A stretch of DNA of 64,000 bases from contig MU008169.1 in assembly GCA_010909165.1 (NCBI GenBank), positions 806,001 to 870,000 of the forward strand, given 5' to 3'. Source of the stretch: Anthoceros angustus (lineage: Eukaryota > Streptophyta > Anthocerotopsida > Anthocerotales > Anthocerotaceae). Made by a program: the position numbers and the translations under genes. This document shows, one piece after another, positions 19,800 through 31,008 of this stretch; position 1 is the stretch's first letter; each line of letters begins with the position of its first letter. The notes beneath the pieces were generated by a model. That model made no database searches, was not told the DNA's origin, and was given only the letters and a program-made list of their open reading frames with translations.

Positions 19800-20545
19800 T
19801 GGTGCAGGTGCCGGGATGCTGTTGAGCGTTGAGCAAGCTGCCGGGGCAGCACACAGGTCCAGTCACCTGGCTCCTCCAGCTCCTCTCACACTTCCTTCTG
19901 CTTCTCCTCCTCTTCTTGCACCTGCTCTGATGCTTCCTCTCATGGCTGCCCTCCACGCATTTGTGTGCAGGTCGTCCGCCGGGCTCTCCGCTTGGAGCTG
20001 TCCGGCATCATTTTTCCGGACATGTTCATGTACACTGCCGAGGCTGCCAGGAAGCTGGTGCTGGAGTGTGTGACCAACGCCGACTGTTCCCCTGAAACAG
20101 CATTCTTCCCTTTTACGGCATCGACGGGGCTCCATGGACGCCAACGGAGCTCTTCAACATTTTCATTGTCATACTGGCAAAGTCTTGTTTTGTGTTTCAA
20201 GTGGTCGATGCCATCTCCATGAAACTTTGCCAAGATGAACAGGTCAGCTCCGTCACGGCTTTGAGCCATGAGGCCCAAATTGCCTCCATTGAGGGCGTGG
20301 GTTGCATCCAAGGAGCGACCTTGGGATTGCGGGCAAGCATCGGTATTTTTTTCACGGTACGTAAGTCCTCAACCTGCACCCGAGCTCGCAATGTTGCTTG
20401 CTAACCTTCCCTTCCCTTCCCTTCTCCTCGACTCCCATCCTTGTTGCCTGTGGCAGACATCAACGGGAGGTTTTGAAGCAGCGGAAGCAGTTATCCGTTG
20501 CAATGCTCGTCCCAAGGACACCAGCTTATTTGGCACGTGTTGACA
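19800..20545 (+). pseudogene. Unidentified exons upstream of the long SNF2 copy
   Basis: After an acceptor-like TGGTGCAG (about 19,807) and another, GTGTGCAG (about 19,970), comes VVRRALRLELSGIIFPDMF and CVTNADCSPETAFFPF. After a one-base frame change it runs FYGIDGAPWTPTELFNIFIV, QVVDAISMKLCQDEQVSS and GVGCIQGATLGLRASIGIFF to a strong donor (CACG|GTACGTAAGT at 20,355/20,356). The acceptor GTGGCAG at about 20,457 gives in-frame TSTGGFEAAEAVIRCNARPK. I do not recognise this protein. Part of it recurs at 37,195, again directly upstream of an SNF2 N-terminus, so it may be the true N-terminal extension of the family or a captured gene. Confidence 0.4.
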
Positions 20546-21600
20546 ATGACATCCAATGGCCGCACTGCAATGCTGGATTTAACCCCGGAATTTCCCAGGC
20601 CTTTTTAACTTACCACATGGTGTCAGGAGTCCGGCGCCAAGGACATCACTTGTTGTTGGCATTGCGCTTTCTGCTGCGACTGTGGCGGCCTCTGCTTCTG
20701 CTGCTTCTGCCCTTCGAGATCTGCTGCCCCAGCTCGCTCGATTGCTCTTGCGTTGCACCAGTGCAGCTCCTGATCTTGCTCTTGCTCTTCCTCTTGTGCC
20801 TCCTGAGGCTGCGGGCCTGGGCTGTAATTGCTGCCCAGAGCTGCCGATTGTGACTGCTCGGACACCTGGTTGCTCTCACTGCTCCATTTTCTTGCTTCCG
20901 CTTGTGTGCTGGATTGTGGGTTGCTTGCTTTTTACCCTGCTTGGTTTTCTTGCTTCCGCTTGTGTGCTGTCCAGATTGTGGGTTGCTTATTTCTTATCCT
21001 GTCTGTTTTCTTGCTTCCGCTTGTGTGCTGGATTGTGGGTTGCTTATTTCTTTCCCTGCTTGTCACAAGGCAATCCTTCCTGCTGTTGTGCAAATTCTAT
21101 GCTCCCAGGTCCGGGGGTGGTGTTTTTGTACCTGCCAGTGTCTCCTCGTTTTGGCTGTGCTTCTCTCTTCCTGCCTTGCTGTCGGTTTTCTGCTGGGTAG
21201 GGAGGAGTTTGTCTGGTAAGGGAAGGAGGGATCTGTGGAGGTTGGGTCCAGATTGCATTGCCATTCCTGGAGCCAGCCTCAGGGTATTTGCACGGGGCTC
21301 ATGGATTTGTCCTCCTCCTCCTCATGTCATCACCTGCCCTTGCTCGGGAATCAGCAGCAGGCTGGCCAGGCCTGGACCCCGGCGCCTGCAATGCAGGGGC
21401 TGCTGCCAGCAAGATAGACGATCAGCCGGACCTGGACGTGGCGGTGTGGGACACAACAGGATTGACTGGTGCGTGCATTTCTCAGCCTGTTGATTTGGTT
21501 TTGTTCAGGCCGGTGGTGAGCGGGCTGACCTCGGTTGCTTGAGCAGGTTCTGAGAGGCAGGGACGGAAGAGGTCTCACGAAGCTTGTATCGAGGATTTCA
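20546..21600 (+). pseudogene. Putative N-terminal exons and repeat-bearing intron of the SNF2 copy
   Basis: 20,560-20,870 can encode NDIQWPHCNAGFNPGIS, LRDLLPQLARLLLRCTSAAP and LGCNCCPELPIVTA, a frame shared with the copy at 37,360-37,670. From 20,888 three tandem units (TTTTCTTGCTTCCGCTTGTG..., period 58-61 bp) look intronic. 21,110-21,600 is shared with 37,910-38,390 but shows no domain. Leu/Cys-rich open frames here are not convincing proteins. Exon boundaries cannot be settled from sequence alone. Confidence 0.4.
20888..21066. repeat. Tandem repeat of ~60 bp x3
   Basis: TTTTCTTGCTTCCGCTTGTGT recurs at about 20,889, 20,947 and 21,008, each followed by GATTGTGGGTTGCTT. The same three-unit array is at about 37,690-37,860. 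Confidence 0.75.
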
Positions 21601-24150
21601 TGAAAAAATGAGACTCACCTGAATTGGTGTGAGCGGCTGCGGCTCTTTAACTCTCCTTCTGTGACCATTTCTGGAAGTTGCCTTGGAATCCTGCAGCCTG
21701 GTAGTGTTGTTCGTGGCCCAGAGGTCCTGCAGTTCGATGATGAACATGTGCCACGTTCCTGTTCGAATACTGCCCAGATATCGCCTTGTGGAAACAATCT
21801 GCCCAGGCTTGATGAGGTATCCCAGCCAGCTCCACTGAGTCAGTGTCGTCGTATGGAGCATCCAACACTCTCTGTGGGTAATGACGGAGGACGCCCTCAG
21901 CAGTCCCGCAGGCGGAGTGGATGCACCTGGAAGGACTCAGATTCCCCTACTTCCACCTCACATGTTCAGAGCTCTCGGCTGGCACGTCGGGACCACCACA
22001 GTCTTGAGTATCCTGCTGGACCTCTTCCTTTGTCCTCTCCGGGCTGGAGGACCTCATCCCAGCTGCTTGGGCCTGAAAGTATTCCTCCGACCTGCATCAA
22101 CCCGCCAAGCAGACCTGTCGGCCTGGGTGCTCAGAACCTTGTCCCTCTGGAGCCGGATCATATTTGTGAGCCTTCATTGGACAGAATCGCTTTCCGGGTC
22201 CACGAACATGCTACTCCGGATATGACTGCCCTTAGTGAGTTTACCGTTCGTTGGAGGTTCCATGATGCTTTGCAGTTTGGCCACAGTGCTTGGGAGCGTT
22301 TGGAGCGTTTGGAGCCTAGTCGGCCAATCTGGGTACCTCAGGATGACAGCACAGAGGGAGCTGTAGCCAGGCTAATGTCGCAGCTCCCTCGGGAAGCTCG
22401 TCAAGGTTCTGCGGGCGGCCCTCTTGCTGCACAGGAGTTGCAGATTGGAATGCGTTCAGCCGACGCCAACGCCACGGTCCGGAGAGCCATGCCCATTCTG
22501 AATCTCAAGGTGGAGATTCCTCCTGATTTTATGCCCAAGATGAAGGAACATCATGTGAAAGGATTTGAATTCCTTGTCAAGTCTTTGGATGGCAGAGGAG
22601 GATGTATTTTTCAGCATGCTCCAGGAACAGGAAGAAAGTTCTTGATGATAGCCTTTGTGAAAGGCTTGCTCACTACCTATCCGCGCAAGAAGGTGCTGAT
22701 TGTAGCTCCAAAAGTGATGGTGGAACCTTGGAAGGATGAGTTCAAGAGATGGGAAGTGGGGGATATCAAGCTTCTTAATATATATGACAAGTCCGATGAG
22801 ACATGCGATGCGGAAAACCTTCGTAGAGCAATTCTTCATCAATGGACGGATGAGAAAAGTGTCCTGATGGTTGGCTACAACATTAGCCGGATCATTCTCA
22901 AGGAGGAACACAACATGATGAACTTCGCGATATCATACTGAAGACTCCTGATTTGGTAATCCTGGATGAAGGACATCTTGTACGCACTGAGAAAAGCAAT
23001 AGCCTGCAGGCCTTGAAGAAGGTTAAGACAATGAACAGGGTGATACTCAGTGGAACTTTATTTTCAGAATACCTTCAAGGAGTTGTACCAGATGCTAAGT
23101 TTTGTGAAGCCAGACTTCCTGGACAATGACCCAGAGTTTGTGCAAAAGAGGATGGAGCTGGAGAATGACAGACTGCGCAATGGTGGCATGATAACCCCAG
23201 GAATGGTAAACACATTGGAAGCTGCGAGGAAGAATTTTGGAAGGCCTTTTATGAAGAGGACTGGAGATCACAACGCTAGAGATGTGGGTATACTGAACAT
23301 GGAATCTAACTTGTTTTGTAGACTTGCATGAAGGTGATCAGCTGAGGTCTCTTCCAGGACTATATGAGTTTGTTGTTCATCTGAAGCTGCAGCCTTTGCA
23401 AGCGAACCTGGTGGCAAAAGTGCAGTCAAAGTGCAGGTAAAAGTGGCAAGTTTAAGCTTACTGGGGACAACATTAGTGACTGTTCATCCGTCCCTATCCC
23501 TGACGAGTACCGGGACACAGCTGAGTTTCCTGATGTCGACGGAACAGCCTTGGATCCAAGTAAGGTGTGAAAGCTGATTTCGTTATGCAGATCCTATCTC
23601 TTTGTGACAAGGCAGGAGAAAAGCTTATTATTTTCAGCAAAATGTTCAAACCTCTGCAATACATCCAGAGCGTCCTCCAAAAGCACAAGAGCTGGGCCTT
23701 GGGAGACAAAGTTCTGATTGCTGATGGGAAAGCCACCCTAAGGAGATTCAACTCGAAGAACGACCCTTCGAGAGTTCTTCTGGCCTCTATCAAGGCTTGT
23801 GCTTGTGGGAAGATGTAAACCTTACTGCAGCCTCCAGGATCATACTGTTGAGCCAGAGTTTAACCCCAGCGTCACTCGTCAAGCGGTCAGCAGGGCTTTT
23901 CGTTGGGGACAGAAGGTGGTGATTGTGTATCATCTAGTTGCGGCCGATACAACCGAAATTGAAAATCGTCGAAAGGCCGTAGCGGAATGGGCGTCCATCA
24001 ATCTCTTCGGTACAGGAGCTATTGTTGACAACAGGGATGAAGAAGTCAGTGATCCAAGTAATCGTGGGATGACTTCTTTCAGTCCAATGCTGTAATGAAG
24101 CATGTGGACAGGCTTTGCATCGCACACAAGTCACGTCAGCGTTAGCCTCG
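21601..24150 (+). pseudogene. SNF2 (DRD1/CLSY-like) remodeler, longest left-hand copy
   Basis: Family role: ATP-dependent nucleosome remodeler; DRD1 works with RNA Pol V and CLSY proteins with Pol IV in RdDM. A frame open for 426 codons (21,661-22,941) covers the N-terminal region (LQPGSVVRGPEV, HPTLSVGNDG, FRVHEHATPDM). It then joins directly to PILNLKVEIPPDFMPKMKEH, skipping the 24-residue repeats and Cys/His motif. Walker A reads APGTGRKF in place of APGTGKTF (Lys to Arg, Thr to Lys, near 22,633). LIVAPKVMVEPWKDEF follows. The frame stops at NMMNFAISY. Beyond it, motif II (LDEGHLVRTEK), III (LSGTLFS plus one extra T), the middle region and C-lobe (KADFVMQILSLCDK, NDPSRVLLASIKAC, MKHVDRLCIAHKSRQR) survive with frameshifts. 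Non-functional. Confidence 0.85.
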
Positions 24151-24337
24151 TGGTGATGAAGGTAATGCTGCCGAGTGCTCTGGTGCAGTGGTTAAATGAG
24201 GGTTTAAAGACAAAGGGGAGCTCCGGAACAACTTGCTTGTTTTACGTCTTAAGGGATGCTACTATGGGAGATGTGGCCAGCAAGTTCTGGCCGTCACCTC
24301 AGCCCAACTTCCTGACTGTGAAGCCCGAGCTTGGTAC
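24151..24337 (+). repeat. 3' module, proximal part (interrupted)
   Basis: GGTAATGCTGCCGAGTGCTC to CCCGAGCTTGGTAC. It is interrupted by the copia element; the rest continues at 29,782. Confidence 0.8.
24333..24337 (+). repeat. Target-site duplication GGTAC, left
   Basis: GGTAC precedes the 5' LTR and recurs after the 3' LTR at 29,782-29,786. The uninterrupted 3' modules read GAGCTTGGTACCAGCTGACG at this point, so the insertion site is exact. Confidence 0.9.
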
Positions 24338-24544
24338 TGTTGAAGTTGTAGCACTCAAGCCCTTAGGGCACGTTTCGTTTTTAAGCCTGAAAACCTGAAC
24401 CGACATTTGGGCGAAGCGTCACGAACTGGCAGTTTTTCTCCTCCTTTACATTCTGGCTCAGCCCTGATACACTACATTGTGTTCTCTACCATGAATTGCC
24501 CATCTATCGGATTCTGATGCATCTGTCGCACCATAATCGTCACA
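24338..24544 (+). repeat. copia 5' LTR
   Basis: Starts TGTTGAAGTTGTAGCACTCA and ends ATAATCGTCACA (TG...CA). Compared with the 3' LTR, it has about 35 more bases in the middle. Confidence 0.9.
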
Positions 24545-24557
24545 TGGTATCAGAGCC
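24545..24557 (+). other. copia primer-binding site
   Basis: TGGTATCAGAGCC directly after the LTR matches the 3' end of plant initiator Met-tRNA, the usual copia primer. Confidence 0.92.
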
Positions 24558-24559
24558 AG

Positions 24560-26010
24560 TGATGGTATCATGCCCAGCCAACGGCGCACAGCTAGGCAGG
24601 CAGACCTTCAAGAATGGAAAAGAATTAATCGTGAGAATTCATACCTCAAGGAGGCAAGAGAAAACCTGTGGGCTTACGCATGGATTCGAACCTGTTCCGT
24701 GCTTCTGATCATAGGAGAAGAACTTTCACTACGTGGCTTTTACGACCCACAGGAGTATGATTGGGCCTACGTAGAAATCTCCTTTCTGTTCATAGAAAGG
24801 CCACCAAACTCACAATGATAAGGCAATTCACCACCACGGTTGAAGTTCACACACCACTCAACCTGCACGAATAAGAGAAACATTGATCACGAGCCTACAA
24901 AACCTATGTAGGCAACATAGCCTTCTATCGTGCCCGGCTCCTCAGACAACCTGTACATTCTTCCTCCACAATCGAAATAGAGGAATTTCAAAATCAGATA
25001 ATAGAATTTACAAGGTCTAGAAACACACACAAAACTAATTCTAACACCTGCAGAAACTATACGTGATCACTCTCCAAATACACATCAATTGCCTCCTTAG
25101 AGCATACCATCAGCCATTAAACACTCCATCAAATTAAAAAGTCCCAACATGTCTACCTCCCACCTTTCCTGTCCAAGGAGGACAAATTTGATTTGGCCAA
25201 GCAACACAATTTCCCCATCCGGAAATTTCGTATCACTAATATCCGAAGAGCGCAAGCTCAGGGTTACGAGTGAGTCTGAAATCCACCCATCCCCATCCCC
25301 AACCCTACGAGGAACACAACTAGAGAAAGATCAATGGGAGGACAATAATCAAGCAAAAACGTGCTCATGCAGGTATGAAACAAGGCAATGCAATAGTGGA
25401 GGGACAACAAGATTAAGCATGGACCCACCATGAGATATATGATATGATATCATGCATACTATACATACAATCAAAAGCTACCACCTTGAATGTCAAGGTG
25501 ACCATGTTGATCACCATGCCATGGTTTTCCAGTGGATCATTAAATTCGTGCTCTTGGATTCAATATCCCCGAGGAGCTCCTAGAAGCAATCGCTATCCAC
25601 ATTACCGAATCATGGGTGAGCGTACAAAGCCTCCAAGGCATCAAACCTCTAATCAACAAGTTATACAATGCCATCAAGAAGACGCCGGAAAGTTTTGCTC
25701 ATGCCGGAGAGCCATCCTCCGGCTTTCGAGGGAGACAGAGGCCGAGACAGAGGAAACATGAGAGGCATCAGAGGACGTGGCACTTACTCAACCCGTGGCG
25801 AGGGATCTACAACCGCTTGGAAGCCCGAGGGTACCGTGCAAAATACCGCCACATCTATGAAGAATGCTGCTTAGCATCCTCCAATTCCCATGAGACATCA
25901 GCCCCATTGGCCCTAACCATGCGAAACACACTAAAGGCTTTCCTTGCCCAAATTAGCCACAATCCTCCGGGCACTAGCACACCATTAGCACTAGTAGCCT
26001 CTTGCTTATC
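24560..26010 (+). pseudogene. copia gag (broken)
   Basis: Recognisable in pieces: KEDKFDLAKQHNFPI followed by RKFRITNIRRAQAQGYE near 25,170-25,270, and an RG-rich stretch FEGDRGRDRGNMRGIRGRGT at about 25,725-25,790. Multiple stops and frame changes; no clear CCHC knuckle remains (a CC dipeptide near 25,862 may be its remnant). Confidence 0.6.
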
Positions 26011-26360
26011 GCCCAAGGCGAACACTGTATATTGATTCGGAGCCTCGCAAAGACATGACCCCCATAGGGAATATTTTACCAAAGTTACACCTACAAAGAC
26101 AACCCAACTTTGTCCCTTGGAGATAACACCAAACATCATATTATGCCATGGCTCCATTGCTCCAGCAACCACACTCCACCGCAGATTTCGGATGTCCTCT
26201 TAGTTCCCGGACTAACAAAAACCTCTTTTCCGCACGAAAAGTTGATCAAGATGTTATGTTTGTTTTGGCAATGGCCATCTGCCATTGAAACCCCTCAAGG
26301 CGATCTAATTGCCACCGGTGATCTTAAAATGATGACCTATATCATCTAAGGGTTAGTCAC
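26011..26360 (+). pseudogene. copia protease (broken)
   Basis: YIDSEPRKDMTP at about 26,030 aligns with the copia IDSGASxHMT active site, with the catalytic Asp present but the Gly-Ala lost. SLGDNTKHHIMP and SDVLLVPGLTKTSF then mark the rest of the domain. Frame shifts within. Confidence 0.65.
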
Positions 26361-27230
26361 CCTTCCTCTCTAACAGCAGTACAGAAACAAAATCGGACCT
26401 TCCTTTGGCACGCTTGGGCATATGCATTTGCAGAAAATGAAGGAGATGATCAACACACAAGCAGCCCATGGCATTACTCTCACGAATTGAGGACGTACTT
26501 GTGAAGCTGTTCCCTCGAAAAGCCATCGCCCTTTTCCTAAGGCATCCAACACAAGAGCTACCAAGCGCCTTCAACTAGTACACTCGACATCCGGGCCTTT
26601 CAATAAATCACTCTTTGGTTATACCTACTTCATGCTTATTATCGATGATTTCACTCGCTTTACTATATATATATCAAGACCAAGGCCCAAGCATTTCCAT
26701 GCTTCAAGGAATACAAGACACAGTCGAAAAGCAAGGCGATACCTTATTATGCCTTAGATCCGACGGTGGAGAATATGGCTCTACTCAATTCACCCACTGC
26801 AAGGAACATGGTATCAACCGTCAAATTACCACTCCTTACACATCCCAACAAAATGGGGTTGAAAGAATGAATCGGACCATCCAGAATGTGGTTTGGCAAT
26901 GATGATTCATGCCCGCCTTCCTAAAACCTATTGGCGGAGGCAATGCGCATGCCTACATCGCACCACAACCTCTTCTCTCTCACTGGCACTCTGAAGCTGA
27001 CAGTCAAGCCCGATCTCTCTACACGGATTTTGGTTCCCCTGCCTATGCCCACATTCCTAAGGCAATCCAACCAAACTAGATCACAAGGCATGAAATTTCG
27101 CTTCATTGGCTTTACCGACGGATCAAAGGTTACAAAATTATCCACCCTCAAACACACAAAGTCACCCACTCAGACGTCACCTTCCTCGAGGACATCCACC
27201 ACACCGGGGAGCCCCAACCAACCTAGATGA
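26361..27230 (+). pseudogene. copia integrase (broken)
   Basis: The GAG-pre-integrase LWHARLGHM-like sequence is frameshifted near 26,405. The catalytic core carries MLIIDDFTRF (26,632), LRSDGGEYGSTQF (26,752) and TSQQNGVERMNRTIQN (26,840-26,890), giving D-D-E with all three acidic residues visible. The C-terminal FGSPAYAHIPKAI segment and HSDVTFLED mark follow near 27,030-27,195. Several frame changes. Confidence 0.8.
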
Positions 27231-28080
27231 TGATGAAGATGGCTCTGTGGACTTTTCTCGCACCGGTCCTAACCTTCCCAACCCGCTCCCCAGACGACAC
27301 GCCCATGTCTCAGCCTCGCCACACCGCACCTCCTCGCCATTCCCTTCACCAGGACACACCACAAACCATCTTTTCGACTCGCCGATCCACTCTCAAACAC
27401 CTCAGCTCCGGCTCACGCCCTTCGATTGAGAGGGGACGGCACGCCGACACGATCAAATCGAGAAATCGTGAATCGCAGTAAAGCAGGGACATTTTCGACT
27501 CAAATTTTCGATCCGCCCCAACTCCGGCGAATCTCCACAACACCTCTCCGCACCTACACGCCGACGCGCTCAAGACCAATGTAATCCACAACCCGACGCA
27601 CTGCGCAGCTCTCAATCCCGGTCCTTGGCCTTCAACGCGCCCCGATTCCCGCTCATGCTCGATCGGCCACACACCGGATCGATTTAGCGAACAATGACCC
27701 GAGCATCGCCTCGGCGCCGGGATCGGCAAGTGACATTGAGTTTTCACAATATGCTCTTGACCCCGACTTTCAAAAACGACGGGCACCTCAACAACAAGTA
27801 GGCATTTATCTGATTTTCTAATTACAATACTCCCGATATGCAACATATAAATGCCTGAAGCCGAGGAAACTCTAGACCCTTATTTCAAAATGTGCAAGAG
27901 GACATCCCACAATCACCGCCACTAACCAGCCTAGGCGTAGACAATCTCACCGCTCCAATGTGTAAAATATAGATATTCTCCTACTAATCAAGGATCCCAA
28001 GAGCAATTTAGCATATTGTCTTAATGCTATAGATCGCTTTGTCCTCGCCACTACCAGAGGCCATCATGCCCACAAAAGGA
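27231..28080 (+). pseudogene. copia linker between integrase and RT
   Basis: Pro/Ser-rich low-complexity sequence (HVSASPHRTSSPFPSPGH), typical of the copia inter-domain linker. A 166-codon open frame on the minus strand (27,346-27,846) is a compositional shadow. Confidence 0.6.
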
Positions 28081-29545
28081 ACACGAAACAAGCAATCGTG
28101 TCGAACTAGAATCCCTACAAGCCAATAAAACTTGGACTTTAACTACTCTACCTAAGGATAGACAACTTGTGGGATCTAAGTGGACCTTCAAGATCAAATT
28201 AAATGCCGATGGTAGCATAGAGAGATACAAGGCTAGATTAGTAGCCAAGGATACTCTCAAAAATATGGTTTTGATTATGATGAAACTTTTAGTCCCGTAC
28301 TTAAGATAACCTCACTTAGGATCCTCCTAGCCTTAGCATCTCACCATGACTATGAGCTAATGCAACTTGACATTAAGACAGCTTTATTATATGGAGATCT
28401 CGACCACACCATCTACATGGAGATTCTCAAGGGATATATGTTAAGGATAGGACAAAGTACAATGCATGCCTACTATTAAAGTCCTTATACGGACTTAAGA
28501 GTGCTATGAAATGGTATTTTAAGCTAGACGCCAGCCTTAAGGAACTAGGTTTCACTAAGTTAAACTCGATAATAATATCTACATTAAAAGATCAAGCATT
28601 TACTTTATCGTCTTAGGGGTATAATGAGACGATATAGTTCTTATGTCCAACACTAAGGCCATACTAGAAGAGACCATCTATGCTAGCTAAGCGTTTCTCC
28701 ATGACCACTTGTAGAGAGCTTTCCTTTGCTTGGGCATTTAGGTCTTAAGGGATAGAAAGGCTAGAAGCATTCTCATTCACCAATCAAAATATATTCAAGA
28801 AATCTTAACAAAGTTTAAGATGTTAGAATCTAGGCCTATCTCAACACCCATGGAAATGAACCTTAAGCTAAGCAAAGAGGTGGATCAACAGGACAACAGT
28901 GACACTACTCCTCCTCCTTATTCCTCACCGTAGGTAGTCTTATGTACCTTATGGTTTGCACTGCACTGCATCCTATCTGGGAGCCTTGTCACAATTCCTA
29001 TCAGCTCCTACTCAAGCTCATTGGAAGGTCATAAGAGGATATTTAGATACCTAAGAGCAACTTGGACTTAGGGTTGCTCTACTACATATCAAACAAGGAG
29101 AACCTCTACAACTTGAAGGTTATAGTGATGCCGAGGCACAACATTGATGATAGAAAAGCACAAGCAACGATATTTATTGGGAGGCACGAACAAGTGGAGT
29201 AGTACAAAGTAGTTGCACTCACCAACCGAGGTCGAGTATTGCTGCTGACTCACGCATGCAAGGATGGACTCGCAACTTCTCCAACTTTCGAGTTAGGCGA
29301 GACCCGAGGATTCCTAGGCCGCCCTCGTGATAATCAAAGTGCCATCTCACTCACCTATAACCCAAGTTCCATGCTCGAACAAAGCACGTGGAGGTACAAT
29401 TTCATTTCATAAGGCAAGTGGTTGAAGAAGGCAAGTTTGCGTTCTATTGTCCAACAGAGCACATGGTAGCGGATGTGCTTACAAAGCACTTAGCTCTATC
29501 AAACATCAACAACACGTGAAGAACATGGGACTTAGAAGGTCTCGG
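28081..29545 (+). pseudogene. copia reverse transcriptase and RNase H (broken)
   Basis: LQANKTWTLTTLPKDRQ, VGSKWTFKIKLNADGSIERY, KARLVAK, SPVLKITSLRILLALA and HHDYELMQLDIKTALLYGDL are standard copia RT landmarks. The YVDD box near 28,625 has stops before its two Asp. RNase H traces include KQGEPLQLEGYSDA (29,090). TEHMVADVLTKHLALSN (29,457-29,507) is the canonical copia polyprotein end. Many stops. Confidence 0.85.
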
Positions 29546-29600
29546 ACATTAGCTTCAATTCTTAGCAATGTAAAAGTGCATAGCCTAAGGACTAGATGCT

Positions 29601-29609
29601 AAGTGGGAG
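29601..29609 (+). other. copia polypurine tract
   Basis: AAGTGGGAG immediately before the 3' LTR (TGTTGAAG...), the normal plus-strand primer position. Confidence 0.85.
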
Positions 29610-29781
29610 TGTTGAAGTTGTAGCACTCAAGCCCTTAGGGCACGCGTTTTAAACTGAACCGACATTTGGGCGCACGAACGCGCTTATTCTCCTCCTTTAC
29701 CTCACGATACACTACATTGTGTTCTCTACCATGAATTGCCTATCTATCGGATTACGATGCATCCGAACCATAATCGCCATG
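29610..29781 (+). repeat. copia 3' LTR
   Basis: Same start as the 5' LTR, with deletions (ACGCGTTTTAAACTGAACCG) and a changed end (ATAATCGCCATG in place of ATAATCGTCACA). GGTAC at 29,782-29,786 is the right target duplication. Confidence 0.88.
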
Positions 29782-30400
29782 GGTACCAAAATTTACGAGG
29801 TCCTAGGTAATCGCTGGGCATTCTGCATCAGCTCCCTAATAACTCTGGAAGCTTGAAATCGAACAAGCGGTGGGCTCACATCGTCCTGCATTGTACATGG
29901 CAGTAGCATTGTATCTTGGATCGAAAATTTGGGTGGAACACATTGTCCGGACGTGGTGTTCCCTCCAAATTGCATCACCGCTTCGGTCCGAAATTGATGG
30001 AAAGTGGCACTCGGAGATCGCACTGCACTCCTACCGGGTGGTGGCGCTTAGGAGGGCGTTGCCGCGGTTTAATCGCTGCTCGTGAAGTGAACGTCAGAAG
30101 TCGCACGAAAGAGCCACCGACCCGCCTCCCTCCCTCTAGTTGCCTTTTTTCCGATGCTTTTGGCAAAGCGATCAGTGCAGGAATGCCTACATGCATTCGA
30201 ATATGCATAGGAATCTTTGGGTAGGGGCCTCGAGTTGCAGGAGGAAGTTCCCAACATCTTTCGCCTCGGTAGTCTGCAAGGCTAGAGCCCATCAACTAGG
30301 TTTTGTTTCATCAATCCTTTTCAACGGCGGCCGCTCACAAAGATACCGTATGCATTATCTTATATGAACTCTAGATTGCTATTCATATCATATTGCAAAC
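29782..30400 (+). repeat. 3' module, distal part (after copia)
   Basis: Continues the module interrupted at 24,337: ACGAGGTCCTAGGTAATCGC, GGTGGAACACATTGTCCGG and GTTTCATCAATCCTTTTCAACG. It shows many short deletions relative to 17,350-17,930. Confidence 0.75.
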
Positions 30401-30485
30401 CCGAACAAGTTTGGGAACACATAGATCGAAATCGAACCCGATCTTCTTGGAAGAAAGCAACACTCTACCACCGTATCACAATGGT
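30401..30485 (-). repeat. tRNA-derived tail, degraded
   Basis: AATCGAACCCGATCTTCTTGG and AAGCAACACTCTACCACCG: reversed B-box and A-box remnants, as at 34,280. Confidence 0.45.
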
Positions 30486-31008
30486 ATCGTTAACCTTGTA
30501 TATAATTATTATATAATTATATTATAATATATTATAATATATTATAATATATTATAATTATATTATAATTAGATTATGATATCTTAATATATTTAGATTG
30601 CATAGAAAATTTTCAATAGTGAGATAGCAAGTCAAAGTGGTAGAAGCATAAGGTGAAAGATTTGATTATCGTACCGCGAGGGGTGGTTCAACAGGGTAAA
30701 GCCGAAATAATTATTTTTTGAAAAGTTAAGGTTCAACATAAATATTTATATTTTTCAAATTTTATGAAAAATAATGTTATCAAATTTCAACATTTATTAG
30801 AATACATAGGTATCTATATAGAACTAATAGATATGTATAGACTTCCCCTAAATAACTCGCTCTTTATCTTTTCCTTATTTTCAACATCTTAAACCCGTAA
30901 AGTTTTACACATTCAGCATTTTAAGTATAATAATTTCTAAATTTTCAAATTTTATTAATTTTAATTAATTAATACCGAATCACCCTTCGAAGTACGATAG
31001 TCGAAGTA
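30486..31008. other. AT-rich spacer with ATATTATAAT microsatellite
   Basis: Four tandem ATTATAATAT-type units at about 30,520-30,560. The GATTGCATAGAAAATTTTCAATAG block (30,595) is shared with 12,405 and 18,222. 30,670-31,000 is unique AT-rich sequence. No gene. Confidence 0.6.

Larger units (their letters stand above)
24338..29781 (+). mobile_element. Full-length decayed Ty1/copia LTR retrotransposon
   Basis: 5' LTR 24,338-24,544, Met-tRNA primer site, gag, protease, integrase, reverse transcriptase, RNase H in copia order, polypurine tract, 3' LTR 29,610-29,781, and a 5-bp target duplication. LTRs have diverged by several deletions (207 versus 172 bp), so the insertion is old. It sits in the 3' module of an SNF2 copy. 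Parts of it are present in inverted, nearly unchanged form at 53.8-60.1 kb. Confidence 0.92.

Noticed and set aside
20682-21493. Overlapping Leu/Cys-rich frames of 100-220 codons that look like membrane proteins
   Set aside because: They arise from CTT/TGC-rich repeat and intron-like sequence, occur in several frames at once, and are disrupted in the sister copy at 37.5-38.3 kb.
27346-27846. 166-codon open frame on the minus strand (and its twin 54,957-55,457 on plus)
   Set aside because: It is antisense to the copia linker; low-complexity GC-rich sequence leaves it open. No domain, and it exists twice only because the region is duplicated.
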